From assembly GCA_037388505.1 (NCBI GenBank), contig JARRKC010000001.1:1-64000 (forward strand): a DNA stretch of 64,000 bases. The letters run 5' to 3'. The notes beneath the pieces were generated by a model. That model saw only the letters and a program-made list of their open reading frames with translations. It was not told the DNA's origin and searched no databases. Positions 49,486 through 57,616 of this stretch are shown here, one piece after another. How positions within the stretch are numbered: position 1 is the first letter of the stretch; each line of letters starts with the position of its first letter. The translations under genes were made by a program, and so were the position numbers. The DNA comes from JARRKC01 sp037388505 (GTDB lineage: Bacteria > Acidobacteriota > UBA6911 > RPQK01 > JAPXNP01).

Positions 49486-51726
49486 ATGGATGACAAGAAA
49501 CTTGGCGTATTCATCTGCTCAGGATGCGAGATCGGCAACTCCCTGGACATCGACGCCCTGAAGGAAGCGGCCGAGGATGCTTCGACGTTCGTTCATCCGT
49601 GCCTGTGCGGTGAAGAGGGACTGCAGCAGATCCGCCAGGAGCTGGAGAACGGCATCGACGCGATCGTCATCGCAGGCTGCTCCCCCCGGTTCAAGACCGA
49701 AGAGTTTCGATTCGACGACAAGGTCGTGGAACGGGTCAGCCTGCGCGAGCAAGTGATCTGGACGCACCCGCCCAACGATGAAGACACCCAGATGATGGCT
49801 GCTGACGCCATCCGTATGGGCGTCGCGCGGGCGGCCAGGGTCGCGGCAAACGATCCTGCCACTTCCGAGTCGGATCCGACGATCCTGGTGGTCGGTGGAG
49901 GGCTTGCCGGACTCACGGCGGCGCGTGAGGCGTCGCGGGCCGGGCACCCCGTCGTCCTGGTGGAGAAGGAGGAGAAGCTGGGGGGCCGCCGTCATTCGTT
50001 TCATACCGTCTTTCCGAGTCAGCCCCCGTTCGATCGTTTCGAGTCCGGAAGCCTTGACGGGATCATCTCCGAGCTCCAGGCGAGCGATTCCGTTCGCGTC
50101 TTGACCTCGGCAACGGTTGGGGCTATTTCAGGTCAGCCCGGGAGTTTCGATGTGGAGGTCCGCCGCAACGGAGATTCCGCCGAGTTCCGCGTCGGTGCCG
50201 TTATCCAGGCGACCGGCTGGCGCCCCTATGACGCCCACAATCTGCCCCATCTGGGCTACGGAAAGTCGGACAACGTCGTGACGAACGTGCAGATGGAGGA
50301 TCTCCTCGCCAAGGGAGTTGTCCAGAAACCATCCGACGGAAGTACGCCGCGACGGATTGCCTTCGTCCAGTGTGCGGGCTCTCGAGACTCCGAGCATCTG
50401 CCCTACTGTTCCGCAGTCTGCTGTCGTGTCAGCCTGAAACAGGCCCTCGAGCTGCGGCGTGCAAACCCCGATCTCGAGGTGTACATCCTGTACAAAGACA
50501 TACGCACGCCGGGCCAGTATGAAGACCTTTACCGCAAGGCCCAGTCAGATCCGGGCATCTTCTTTACGAAGGCTGAGGTGGAGTCGGTGGAACCGACATC
50601 CGACGGAAGCCTCCGCTTGGAAGCCTCTCAGACCCTTCTGGGAGAGCGGATCGCCCTCGAAGCCGACATGGTCGTTCTGGCGACGGGGATGGTCCCGGTT
50701 GCGGCGGACGGGGAGGCCATCCGTAAGGTCCGCGACGCCCGTAAAGTGATCGAGAAGGGCGAAACGGGCGCGCGAATGGAGGCGGCCAAGAAAGTCGTCG
50801 AGGAACTGGGAGAGAGCGTTGGGGAGAGCATCCTGAACCTGAATTATCGTCAGGGACCCGACACGCCACATCTCCGCCACGGATTTCCGGATTCCCATTT
50901 CATATGTTTTCCTTACGAGACTCGACGCACCGGGATCTACATGACCGGATGCATGCGGGCGCCTGCCGACTCCGAGAGCGTGCGCGTTGACGCCGCCGGA
51001 GCCGTTCTCAAAGCTATTCAAGCGATCCAGTTGACCGGCGAAGGAAAGGCGCTTCATCCGCGCTGGGAAGACATGTCCTTCCCGAATTTCTCATTGCAGC
51101 GCTGCACTCAATGCAAGCGATGCACGGAAGAGTGTCCCTTTGGGGCCCTCAACGAAGATGAGAAGGGAACACCGAAGCCGAACCCCGCCCGCTGCCGCCG
51201 ATGTGGGATCTGTATGGGAGCCTGTCCGGAACGGGTCGTCTCGTTCTCCGACTACTCGATCGACATCGTTTCGTCGATGATCCGAGCGGTCGAGATTCCC
51301 GATGAATTCGAAGAGAAGCCTCGGCTGCTGTGCCTGCTCTGCGAAAACGACGCCTACCCCGCTCTGGATACGGCCGGCATGAAGCGGCTCCAGTACAGTT
51401 CCTACGTGCGCTTCATCCCGGTACGCTGTCTGGGATCGGTCAACACCGTTTGGATTGCCGATGCCCTCTCGCGTGGCTTCGACGGTATCCTCCTCCTCGG
51501 CTGCAAGTCCGGGGACGACTACCAGTGCCACTTCATCCGCGGCAGCGAACTGATGGGAACAAGGGGAAAGAACATTCGGGAGAAGCTGACGCAGTTGGCG
51601 CTGGAAGAAGAACGTGTCCGCCTCGAGGAGATCTCCATAACGGAGTACGACCGTCTGCCAGAGATCATCAATGAGTTCGCAGAACAGATCGAGGAGGTGG
51701 GCCTGAACCCATTCAAGGGCTTTTAG
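49486..51726 (+). CDS. qmoB: QmoB, HdrA-like flavoprotein with MvhD-like C-terminus
   Basis: 746 residues. The HdrA part has the FAD fold near residue 130 (VVGGGLAGLTAAREASRAG) and cysteine clusters CAGSRDSEHLPYCSAVCC-type and CTQCKRCTEECPFG / CRRCGICMGACPERVV (about 543-590). The last 130 residues resemble MvhD (LLCLLCENDAYPALDTAG, GILLLGCKSGDDYQCHFIRG), the hydrogenase-linked delta subunit fold. This fusion is standard for QmoB. It is in the middle of qmoABC. Confidence 0.95.
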   Translation: MDDKKLGVFICSGCEIGNSLDIDALKEAAEDASTFVHPCLCGEEGLQQIRQELENGIDAIVIAGCSPRFKTEEFRFDDKVVERVSLREQVIWTHPPNDEDTQMMAADAIRMGVARAARVAANDPATSESDPTILVVGGGLAGLTAAREASRAGHPVVLVEKEEKLGGRRHSFHTVFPSQPPFDRFESGSLDGIISELQASDSVRVLTSATVGAISGQPGSFDVEVRRNGDSAEFRVGAVIQATGWRPYDAHNLPHLGYGKSDNVVTNVQMEDLLAKGVVQKPSDGSTPRRIAFVQCAGSRDSEHLPYCSAVCCRVSLKQALELRRANPDLEVYILYKDIRTPGQYEDLYRKAQSDPGIFFTKAEVESVEPTSDGSLRLEASQTLLGERIALEADMVVLATGMVPVAADGEAIRKVRDARKVIEKGETGARMEAAKKVVEELGESVGESILNLNYRQGPDTPHLRHGFPDSHFICFPYETRRTGIYMTGCMRAPADSESVRVDAAGAVLKAIQAIQLTGEGKALHPRWEDMSFPNFSLQRCTQCKRCTEECPFGALNEDEKGTPKPNPARCRRCGICMGACPERVVSFSDYSIDIVSSMIRAVEIPDEFEEKPRLLCLLCENDAYPALDTAGMKRLQYSSYVRFIPVRCLGSVNTVWIADALSRGFDGILLLGCKSGDDYQCHFIRGSELMGTRGKNIREKLTQLALEEERVRLEEISITEYDRLPEIINEFAEQIEEVGLNPFKGF

Positions 51727-51772
51727 CCCGACTTTTCGAGAGGGTCCATATGGAGGCGAAAGGGAGGATCCG

Positions 51773-53005
51773 ATGAGCCAAGCAACTTTGATCAACCCGA
51801 ACCCGGCTTTTGCGCAGAGTGTTCTGGAAGCCGGAGGGAATCAGTTGAGAAACTGCTTCCAGTGCGCGACCTGCTCGGTGACCTGCGAGCTCGCGCCTTC
51901 CGACCACCCCTTCCCTCGCAAGGAGATGATCTGGGCCCAGTGGGGTCTCGAAGATCGTCTGGCGGCCGACCCGGATGTCTGGCTTTGCCATCAGTGCGGC
52001 GAGTGCTCGGTGCGCTGCCCGCGGGATGCCCGACCGGGTGAGGTGCTCGCGGCGATTCGGAAACTCGCCGTCCGACACCACAGCAGCCCCCGCTTTCTTT
52101 GGGACGGAGTCAACCGCCCGGCGTTTCTGCCCCTCATGATCCTGTTTCCAGCACTCTTGCTGGCGTTGGCCCTGTTGCTGCGGGATCCCGTTGCCGGCCT
52201 TTTGGGAATCCAGCCTCATGTGTCGGAGGGGATGGAATACGCGAGTCTGTTTCCCCATTGGCTCTTGATTTCGTTCTTCAGCTTCTTTCTGGGCCTCTCG
52301 GTCCTCGCTTCCGCCGTCGGTGTCGTTCGCTTTTGGCGCGCCATGGCGGCCGCCAATCCCGACCAGACCCGGGAACGCCCGTTCCTTGGCAGTCTGTTTT
52401 CGGTGTTGCGGGACATTCTGAGTCATCGGAAGTTTCGAGTCTGTGCAAGCTCTGACTCTCCCTTCGTTTCCCATTTCTCGCTGTTCTACGGTTTCATGAT
52501 CCTGTTCGCGGTTTCGGGTTGGGCGGTGATCCTGCTCTATGTGATCAACCCGATGATGGATTCTCCGCTGCCCTATCCCTTCCCCTTTTGGGATCCTGCC
52601 AAGATCCTGGCCAACATCGGAGCCCTTCTCTTTCTGGGCGGCGCGATCTGGGCGATCGCTCGACGGCTTCGGGGCGACAAGGGCGTCGGAACGACGACGG
52701 CGGCAGATTGGATCTTCCTGGGGATCGTGGCGGGAGTGGGCATCACGGGGCTGGCGAGTGAGGCGCTTCGCTTCGCCCAAAGTGCCTCCGTGGGCTTCCC
52801 GGTCTATTTCGTCCACCTGGTGCTGGCCTTCATGCTCTTGATGTACCTTCCCTATTCCAAGTTTGCGCACATCTTCTATCGAACCGCGGCGCTGGTCTAT
52901 GCGGAACAAGCGGGGCGTCTGACGCCTCGCCTCGTCCAAGCGAACGCTCCACAGCAGGAACTGCACGAGAAGTCCTCCGAGCAAGGTGCCTTGACCGCAG
53001 CCTGA
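51773..53005 (+). CDS. qmoC: QmoC, iron-sulfur and cytochrome b membrane subunit
   Basis: 410 residues. The N-terminal HdrC-like part has two [4Fe-4S] motifs (CFQCATCSVTCELAP and CHQCGECSVRCPRDA, about 23-80). The C-terminal part has about six membrane helices with histidines for heme b (HSSPRFLW, FVSHFSLFYGFMIL, YFVHLVLAFMLLMY), as in HdrE/NarI. It docks QmoAB to the membrane and oxidises menaquinol. It follows qmoB after 46 bp. Confidence 0.95.
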   Translation: MSQATLINPNPAFAQSVLEAGGNQLRNCFQCATCSVTCELAPSDHPFPRKEMIWAQWGLEDRLAADPDVWLCHQCGECSVRCPRDARPGEVLAAIRKLAVRHHSSPRFLWDGVNRPAFLPLMILFPALLLALALLLRDPVAGLLGIQPHVSEGMEYASLFPHWLLISFFSFFLGLSVLASAVGVVRFWRAMAAANPDQTRERPFLGSLFSVLRDILSHRKFRVCASSDSPFVSHFSLFYGFMILFAVSGWAVILLYVINPMMDSPLPYPFPFWDPAKILANIGALLFLGGAIWAIARRLRGDKGVGTTTAADWIFLGIVAGVGITGLASEALRFAQSASVGFPVYFVHLVLAFMLLMYLPYSKFAHIFYRTAALVYAEQAGRLTPRLVQANAPQQELHEKSSEQGALTAA

Positions 53006-53011
53006 GGCTCC

Positions 53012-53398
53012 ATGGATCTGATTCACGCCAACAGTACGGGGAACCTCGGATGCGCGGTCCGAGTCCGTCGGCACGAAATCGAGTTCGACATGGAAGGCGG
53101 GAAGGAGGACCGGGGTTGGCAACCGGCCGAGGGACTGGTGGCCTCCCTGGGCGCCTGCCTGGGCATCGCGATGGCCCGATATTGCAGGACCCTTGAGCTG
53201 GCCGATGAAGGACTGTCCCTCTACCTCACCTACCAGATGGCGGACCATCCGCCGCGGGTCTCCAGTATCATCATCGACGTCGAACTGCCCGACGACTTCC
53301 CGGAAGACCGCAAACCCGCTCTGGAGCGCATTCTCCGGCTCTGCCCGGTCTATTCGACCTTGATGAATCCGCCCGAGATCGATCTGGATTTCGGATAG
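53012..53398 (+). CDS. OsmC-family protein downstream of qmoC
   Basis: 128 residues. The two reactive cysteines of OsmC-type proteins are visible: one in ASLGACLGIAMARYC (about 47-61) and the second in LCPVYSTLMNP (about 110-120). The family reduces peroxides or persulfides or binds other thiol substrates. It lies 6 bp after qmoC and closes the aprBA-qmoABC unit. A role in persulfide or sulfide handling is possible, but not shown. Confidence 0.8.
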   Translation: MDLIHANSTGNLGCAVRVRRHEIEFDMEGGKEDRGWQPAEGLVASLGACLGIAMARYCRTLELADEGLSLYLTYQMADHPPRVSSIIIDVELPDDFPEDRKPALERILRLCPVYSTLMNPPEIDLDFG

Positions 53399-53480
53399 GG
53401 AAAGCTGTGGGAATCGGACCTTTAGGGCCTGAGCTAGGGGACCCTGCAGGACACGGGACCCCGTTTTCAGCGTCGTATGT

Positions 53481-53504
53481 GTCCTATACGTCCTATTGTC
53501 CTAT
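53481..53504. repeat. GTCCTAT triple short repeat
   Basis: GTCCTAT occurs at 53481-53487, 53490-53496 and 53498-53504, in the 117-bp gap between the convergent OsmC-type and YeiH-type genes. It is a different unit from the GTTCCGA family. I see no terminator-like hairpin with a T-run here. Confidence 0.6.
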
Positions 53505-53515
53505 TCCCCTCCTCT

Positions 53516-54874
53516 TCAGGGCACCGCTTCCATCAACTGCATCCAGTATTCCCTGAAGACATGGCTCGACAGCCAGTAGCCCAGGATGACGTTGATCCCG
53601 ACTCCGATGGTGAATGCCCAGAAAGGAGGAGAACCGAAGCGAGTGAGTTCCCGAAAGCGGGTCGTCAGACCGATGCACAGGAACGTGAAGACGAAGGTCC
53701 AGGTTCGAAGGGTTTTGATGGGGGCGATCAGGTGCGGCGTGACCAGCTCGTCGTAGGCTTCCTTTGCATAGCCCGCTGCCACCAGACTCATGAGAATCGA
53801 GGCGGCCAGAAAGCCCAGGACGAATTTCGGGAACCTTTCCCAGATCACGGCCGGGCCGGCACCTCCTTCGCCGCCCGCCCGCCGCTCCCAGACCACTACG
53901 GCAATGATCGAAAGGACGAAGCACCAGATCCCGATCCAGATGTCGCGGCCGATGACCTTCATCAAGGTGAACGCTTGAATCGGCGCTTCGCCACCGATGG
54001 CCGAAGCCGCAGCGAATCCAGCCGCATCGGCGAATTCCGAAGTGCCGATCCAGGCCCCGGCCACCGCCGAGGGCAGCTCCAGCAGATGGCTGGCGAAGGG
54101 CAGAAAGAAGATCATCACGATGGCCCAGATCGTCACAACGGAAATGGCAATGGCGATGTACTCCTTGCGTGCCTTGACCGAGGCGCCCACCGCGATCGAT
54201 GCTGAAACGCCGCAGACCGATCCTGCCGCTCCCAGAACTGCTCCGAAACGAGGGTCGAGTTTGAAGACCCGGGTCGCCGTCCAGTAGATGATCAACCAGG
54301 TCGTCACGGACACGATCGTCGCCTGCAGGAACGCAAGCGGACCCGACTGGAGGATGACGCTCAACGGAAGCGTGGCACCCAGAAGGACGATGCCGGTCTT
54401 GATGTAGTACTCGGTGCGAAGCGAGGTGTCCAGCCAGACCGGCAGTCGGATCAGATTCCCGGCCGCCAGGCCGACGATCAATGCCAGAAGCGGGGCCTCG
54501 AGATTGTAGTCGCTGGCGAAAGCCGAGCGGCTCAGCGCCAGAATAGCGGCCGAGGCGGCGAAGACGACGGTATAGCCCGCGGCATATTCTCCGACGTGCA
54601 GGCCCATGACCGCGCCGCTGACGACGAACAGAACCCCGAAGACCAGGTAGAGCACCAGATACCAGCCCCAGCTCGCGGCATAGTGTTCGATCAACGTTCC
54701 CAGTGCCGCCCATTTGGGCGGCGCCACGGCCAGGGGCTGCAAGGTCGAGCCCGACTTCAGAAAGAGAATCGCCACCAGCACGATCCCAAGGCCAAGCCAT
54801 ACGGCCCACCAGTCTTCCCTCCGGTACAACGCACTCCACGCCGACTGGTTCCCCGCCCCGCTGCTGTCCGCCAT
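53516..54874 (-). CDS. YeiH-family putative sulfate exporter / membrane transporter
   Basis: 452 residues with about 12 hydrophobic helices. Signature parts of the YeiH/UPF0324 family are TGIVLLGATLPLSVIL, GAVLGAAGSVCGVSASIAVG and GIGLTTRF-like CIGLTTRFRELTRFG. The family is annotated as putative sulfate exporter and is found near sulfur-oxidation or reduction genes, but direct substrate evidence is thin. It could also move sulfite or an organosulfonate. It stands between the qmo and the dsr units. Confidence 0.85.
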   Translation of the reverse strand: MADSSGAGNQSAWSALYRREDWWAVWLGLGIVLVAILFLKSGSTLQPLAVAPPKWAALGTLIEHYAASWGWYLVLYLVFGVLFVVSGAVMGLHVGEYAAGYTVVFAASAAILALSRSAFASDYNLEAPLLALIVGLAAGNLIRLPVWLDTSLRTEYYIKTGIVLLGATLPLSVILQSGPLAFLQATIVSVTTWLIIYWTATRVFKLDPRFGAVLGAAGSVCGVSASIAVGASVKARKEYIAIAISVVTIWAIVMIFFLPFASHLLELPSAVAGAWIGTSEFADAAGFAAASAIGGEAPIQAFTLMKVIGRDIWIGIWCFVLSIIAVVVWERRAGGEGGAGPAVIWERFPKFVLGFLAASILMSLVAAGYAKEAYDELVTPHLIAPIKTLRTWTFVFTFLCIGLTTRFRELTRFGSPPFWAFTIGVGINVILGYWLSSHVFREYWMQLMEAVP

Positions 54875-54901
54875 CGAGTCTGTCCCTTCCGCCTGATCGA
54901 T

Positions 54902-55015
54902 TCAACGTTCGAAGTCCGACGTTCCACCTTCGACGTTCCCTGCGGAACTCGGAACTCGGAACTTGGAACTCGGAACCTCGAACCGTTCGACCCTCGCCCT
55001 TCGCCCTTCGCGCTT
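54902..55015. repeat. Repeat-rich intergenic region (three repeat families)
   Basis: The 142-bp gap 54875-55016 starts with CGTTCGAAGTCCGACGTTCC-type units, continues with five TCGGAAC-like heptamers (54943-54985), and ends with TCGCCCTTCGCCCTTCGCGC. The heptamers are the reverse complement of GTTCCGA. It lies between yeiH and the dsrK-like gene, with no promoter clearly visible. Confidence 0.65.
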
Positions 55016-55016
55016 C

Positions 55017-56618
55017 TTAGTGCCATTCCCAGTCGATATATCCCGGCTGGGCACCCACCATAGCATTGACCATGAGCTCGACCAGGCCCCCGTAGTAGAT
55101 ACCGGCCTTCTCCCAGGCGTTGTAGTAGCTGATGATGTCCCGCAACTGCCCTTTGCAGTTGCTGCAGGGCGCGCAGACATACTTCGGGTGTTCCATGTCC
55201 ATCGGCTCGTCCTGAAAGGCTTCCAGAATCTGACGGAACTTCCGGCGTCCCGAGATCCGGTGCCTCCAGTCGGCGAAGTTATGGCCGGACATGATGGCAA
55301 AACCCGACCCGCCGCCGCAGCAGTAATTGTGCACGCCGTGGGGGGTCATCTCGCGGAACCGCTCCTCGGGAACCACCGCCCGGATAACCTCGCGCTGGGG
55401 TGACACCACCCCCATGAGACGCACCAGGTTACAGGGATCGTGCAGCGTTACGGGAAAATCGTTGCGGCCTTTGTCGAACTTGATCCGACCGGATTTCACA
55501 ATGTCCCGCAGCACGTTCATGGCACTCTCGCGGGGGACGTTCAGATCACCGGTCACGATTCTGTCGGCTATGACGGAAATGGCCTTGTGGGCATGGCCGC
55601 ACTCACCCATGACGATCTTCTTGACCTTCAGCTTCCGCGCTGCTTCCAGGTGTTTCAGCGCGGTGCGAGCGAACTGGACGTCATCGTAGAAGACCCCGTA
55701 GTTGATCCCGTCGTAGGCCGCCAGATCGCTCGACAGAGTCCAACTCAGTCCGGCGGCGTTGAACAGCAGGGCGAAGGCACCGGGGTTCTCGGGCCAGGCC
55801 ATGATCTCACCGGCGTTGTGGATCAGCAGGATGTCCGCACCCTCTTTGTCCCAGGGAGTCTCGACCTGGATGCCCGTCCGCTCGGTCGTGTCTTCATCAA
55901 TGAACTCGACGTTGTCTTTGACAACGACGGCATTCATCCCGGTCGAAGATCCCACCTTGAGCTGCAGCACGGATCCCGATTCATGGAGCTCCCGGGGGGC
56001 GATCCCCATCTCCTGACTGGCGATCTTGCGAATCTCCCGTGCCAGAAGACCGTTGTCGACCCCGATGGGACAGGCCTGGGCGCAGCGCCGACAGAGATTG
56101 CAGCGGTAGGCCAGCTCGATCAGGCGGGTCACGGTCCTCCAATTGAGATCGATGTCGCCGTGGACCCAGGTCGATGCCGACTTGACGTATTTGAAGTACA
56201 GGCGCCTCAGGATCTCCGCCCGATAGGAGGGACGGTAGAGAGGGTGGCGTCCGCTCTCCTCGTAGACATGACAGGCTTCCGAGCAGCTCTGGCAGCGAGC
56301 GCAGTGCTCCAGAGAAATCATCAGAGGCTCGAGAAAGGTCCAGTTATTCTCTTTGGTTACCAGTTTCTCCAGGCCAGAGAGGAAACGATCGACAAGGACC
56401 TTCTCTTCTTCCGGCGTCTGCGGCAGCGGAATGTTCAGCGCGATGGTGTCGTCGAGCTGCACGTAGTGTTCCTGAGCCGTATCGCTGAGTTCCTTGAAGG
56501 GAGGCTCCTCGTCGATCCGATCGAACGGCGGGGGCAGAGGCTTCTGCTCTTCCAGGGCGATCTTGACCAGGGCGCCGTCGCCTTCACCGAATTCCTCGAA
56601 TCCGCAACCTCCATTCAT
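55017..56618 (-). CDS. Second DsrK/TmcB-like CCG-domain iron-sulfur protein
   Basis: 533 residues. The [4Fe-4S] motifs CARCQSCSEACHVYEESGR and CNLCRRCAQACPIGVDNG (about 107-190) are followed by the CCG elements GECGHAHKAI, HDPCNLVRLMG, HNYCCGGGSGFAIMSG and APCSNCKGQLRD. It is the same architecture as DsrK but clearly a different paralogue (compare 61810). With the following DsrM-like gene it looks like the TmcBC or a DsrMK-like pair. It would pass electrons between menaquinone and a cytoplasmic thiol or DsrC-type partner. Its start overlaps its neighbour by 4 bp. Confidence 0.85.
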   Translation of the reverse strand: MNGGCGFEEFGEGDGALVKIALEEQKPLPPPFDRIDEEPPFKELSDTAQEHYVQLDDTIALNIPLPQTPEEEKVLVDRFLSGLEKLVTKENNWTFLEPLMISLEHCARCQSCSEACHVYEESGRHPLYRPSYRAEILRRLYFKYVKSASTWVHGDIDLNWRTVTRLIELAYRCNLCRRCAQACPIGVDNGLLAREIRKIASQEMGIAPRELHESGSVLQLKVGSSTGMNAVVVKDNVEFIDEDTTERTGIQVETPWDKEGADILLIHNAGEIMAWPENPGAFALLFNAAGLSWTLSSDLAAYDGINYGVFYDDVQFARTALKHLEAARKLKVKKIVMGECGHAHKAISVIADRIVTGDLNVPRESAMNVLRDIVKSGRIKFDKGRNDFPVTLHDPCNLVRLMGVVSPQREVIRAVVPEERFREMTPHGVHNYCCGGGSGFAIMSGHNFADWRHRISGRRKFRQILEAFQDEPMDMEHPKYVCAPCSNCKGQLRDIISYYNAWEKAGIYYGGLVELMVNAMVGAQPGYIDWEWH

Positions 56619-57550
56619 GACTTCTTATCTCCTTCCGGCCCTTCGGTCGCAACGGCCGCCCAGCTCTTTCGGCCGTCGCCCCGAATGTGCGGCGCAGACC
56701 AACTCACCGGCCACGACAAAGCCTGTCGGATGGACGCCTCCTGAGAGCCACCCGGAAGGTTCGGCGTGTCGTTCCAACGAACCGCATGGTAGGCAAAGTA
56801 CTTCCCGATGAAATGGGACATATGGGTCCAAGGAATGTAGGCAAGCAAGGCACCCATGAGAACGATGGACACCGCCGGCAGTGTGGACGAGCCCATCGAA
56901 GCTCCGCTCGAGGGCTCGAAGCTCAGCAGCCTCACCGCGAACTCCCTCAAGTAGGTGAAGAAACCGATCCCCTGGGTGAGGACGCCCACCAGAGCAAACC
57001 CGAAGGTCAACACGAAGGCCGCCACATTGAAGAAGTCTGCCGGAGTGCTGTATTGGCGAAGCTCCGGAAGCCGAAGCCTCCTCAGATAGAGGCCGGCGGC
57101 CCCGAACAGAGACGCGGCCAGTCCCACCGTCCCCAAGATGGTGAGGATCTGCATTCCGACGGGCGTACTGAGAGAATCACCCAGGCCGAGGGCCGCCGCC
57201 AACCCGTTTCCCAGCAGGATCACGCTGGTTACGGCCACCAGGTAGAGTCCGAAGTGAAAGGGGAAGGAGCGGTACCACAGCCTGCGATTGTGTTCCCTCA
57301 GCGCAACCAGGAAGAGGATCTCGGGAACCATGACCTTGAGCTCACCCCACCATGAGACGTGCCTCGGTTTGGTCCACCAATCCGTTTCTTCGAGGTAGGA
57401 ACCTCCGTACGCGGCTCTGGCACCTTCGTGCGCAACCGGATAAAGCTCCCATCGGACATGGATGGGCATGCGCAACCAGATGGAAATGCGCACGCACACG
57501 CCCAGGAGGAAGACCGCCAGCGCCGCGTAGGCGATAATGTAGACGATCAC
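56615..57550 (-). CDS. DsrM/TmcC-like membrane cytochrome b
   Basis: 311 residues, GTG start at 57550. About five or six membrane helices. The N-terminus RMPIHVRWELYPVAHE is typical of the DsrM/TmcC branch, where a helix precedes a conserved charged loop. The histidines (FPFHFGLYLVAV, IPWTHMSHFIGKYFAYHAVR) may bind heme b. It probably forms a membrane module with the preceding CCG protein (gene order DsrM-like then DsrK-like in the direction of transcription). It lies 66 bp after the siroheme synthase gene. Confidence 0.82.
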   Translation of the reverse strand: MIVYIIAYAALAVFLLGVCVRISIWLRMPIHVRWELYPVAHEGARAAYGGSYLEETDWWTKPRHVSWWGELKVMVPEILFLVALREHNRRLWYRSFPFHFGLYLVAVTSVILLGNGLAAALGLGDSLSTPVGMQILTILGTVGLAASLFGAAGLYLRRLRLPELRQYSTPADFFNVAAFVLTFGFALVGVLTQGIGFFTYLREFAVRLLSFEPSSGASMGSSTLPAVSIVLMGALLAYIPWTHMSHFIGKYFAYHAVRWNDTPNLPGGSQEASIRQALSWPVSWSAPHIRGDGRKSWAAVATEGPEGDKKS

Positions 57551-57616
57551 GGGCCTGCTCCTTTCTGTTGTCGAAGTCAGGAATCGCTGGCCCAGCCGGC
57601 GACTCCCGGCGCGGAC

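Noticed and set aside
53493..54905. Alternative minus-strand frame over the YeiH-type gene
   Set aside because: Arg/Gly-rich shifted frame; the 452-residue YeiH frame has regular membrane helices and family motifs.
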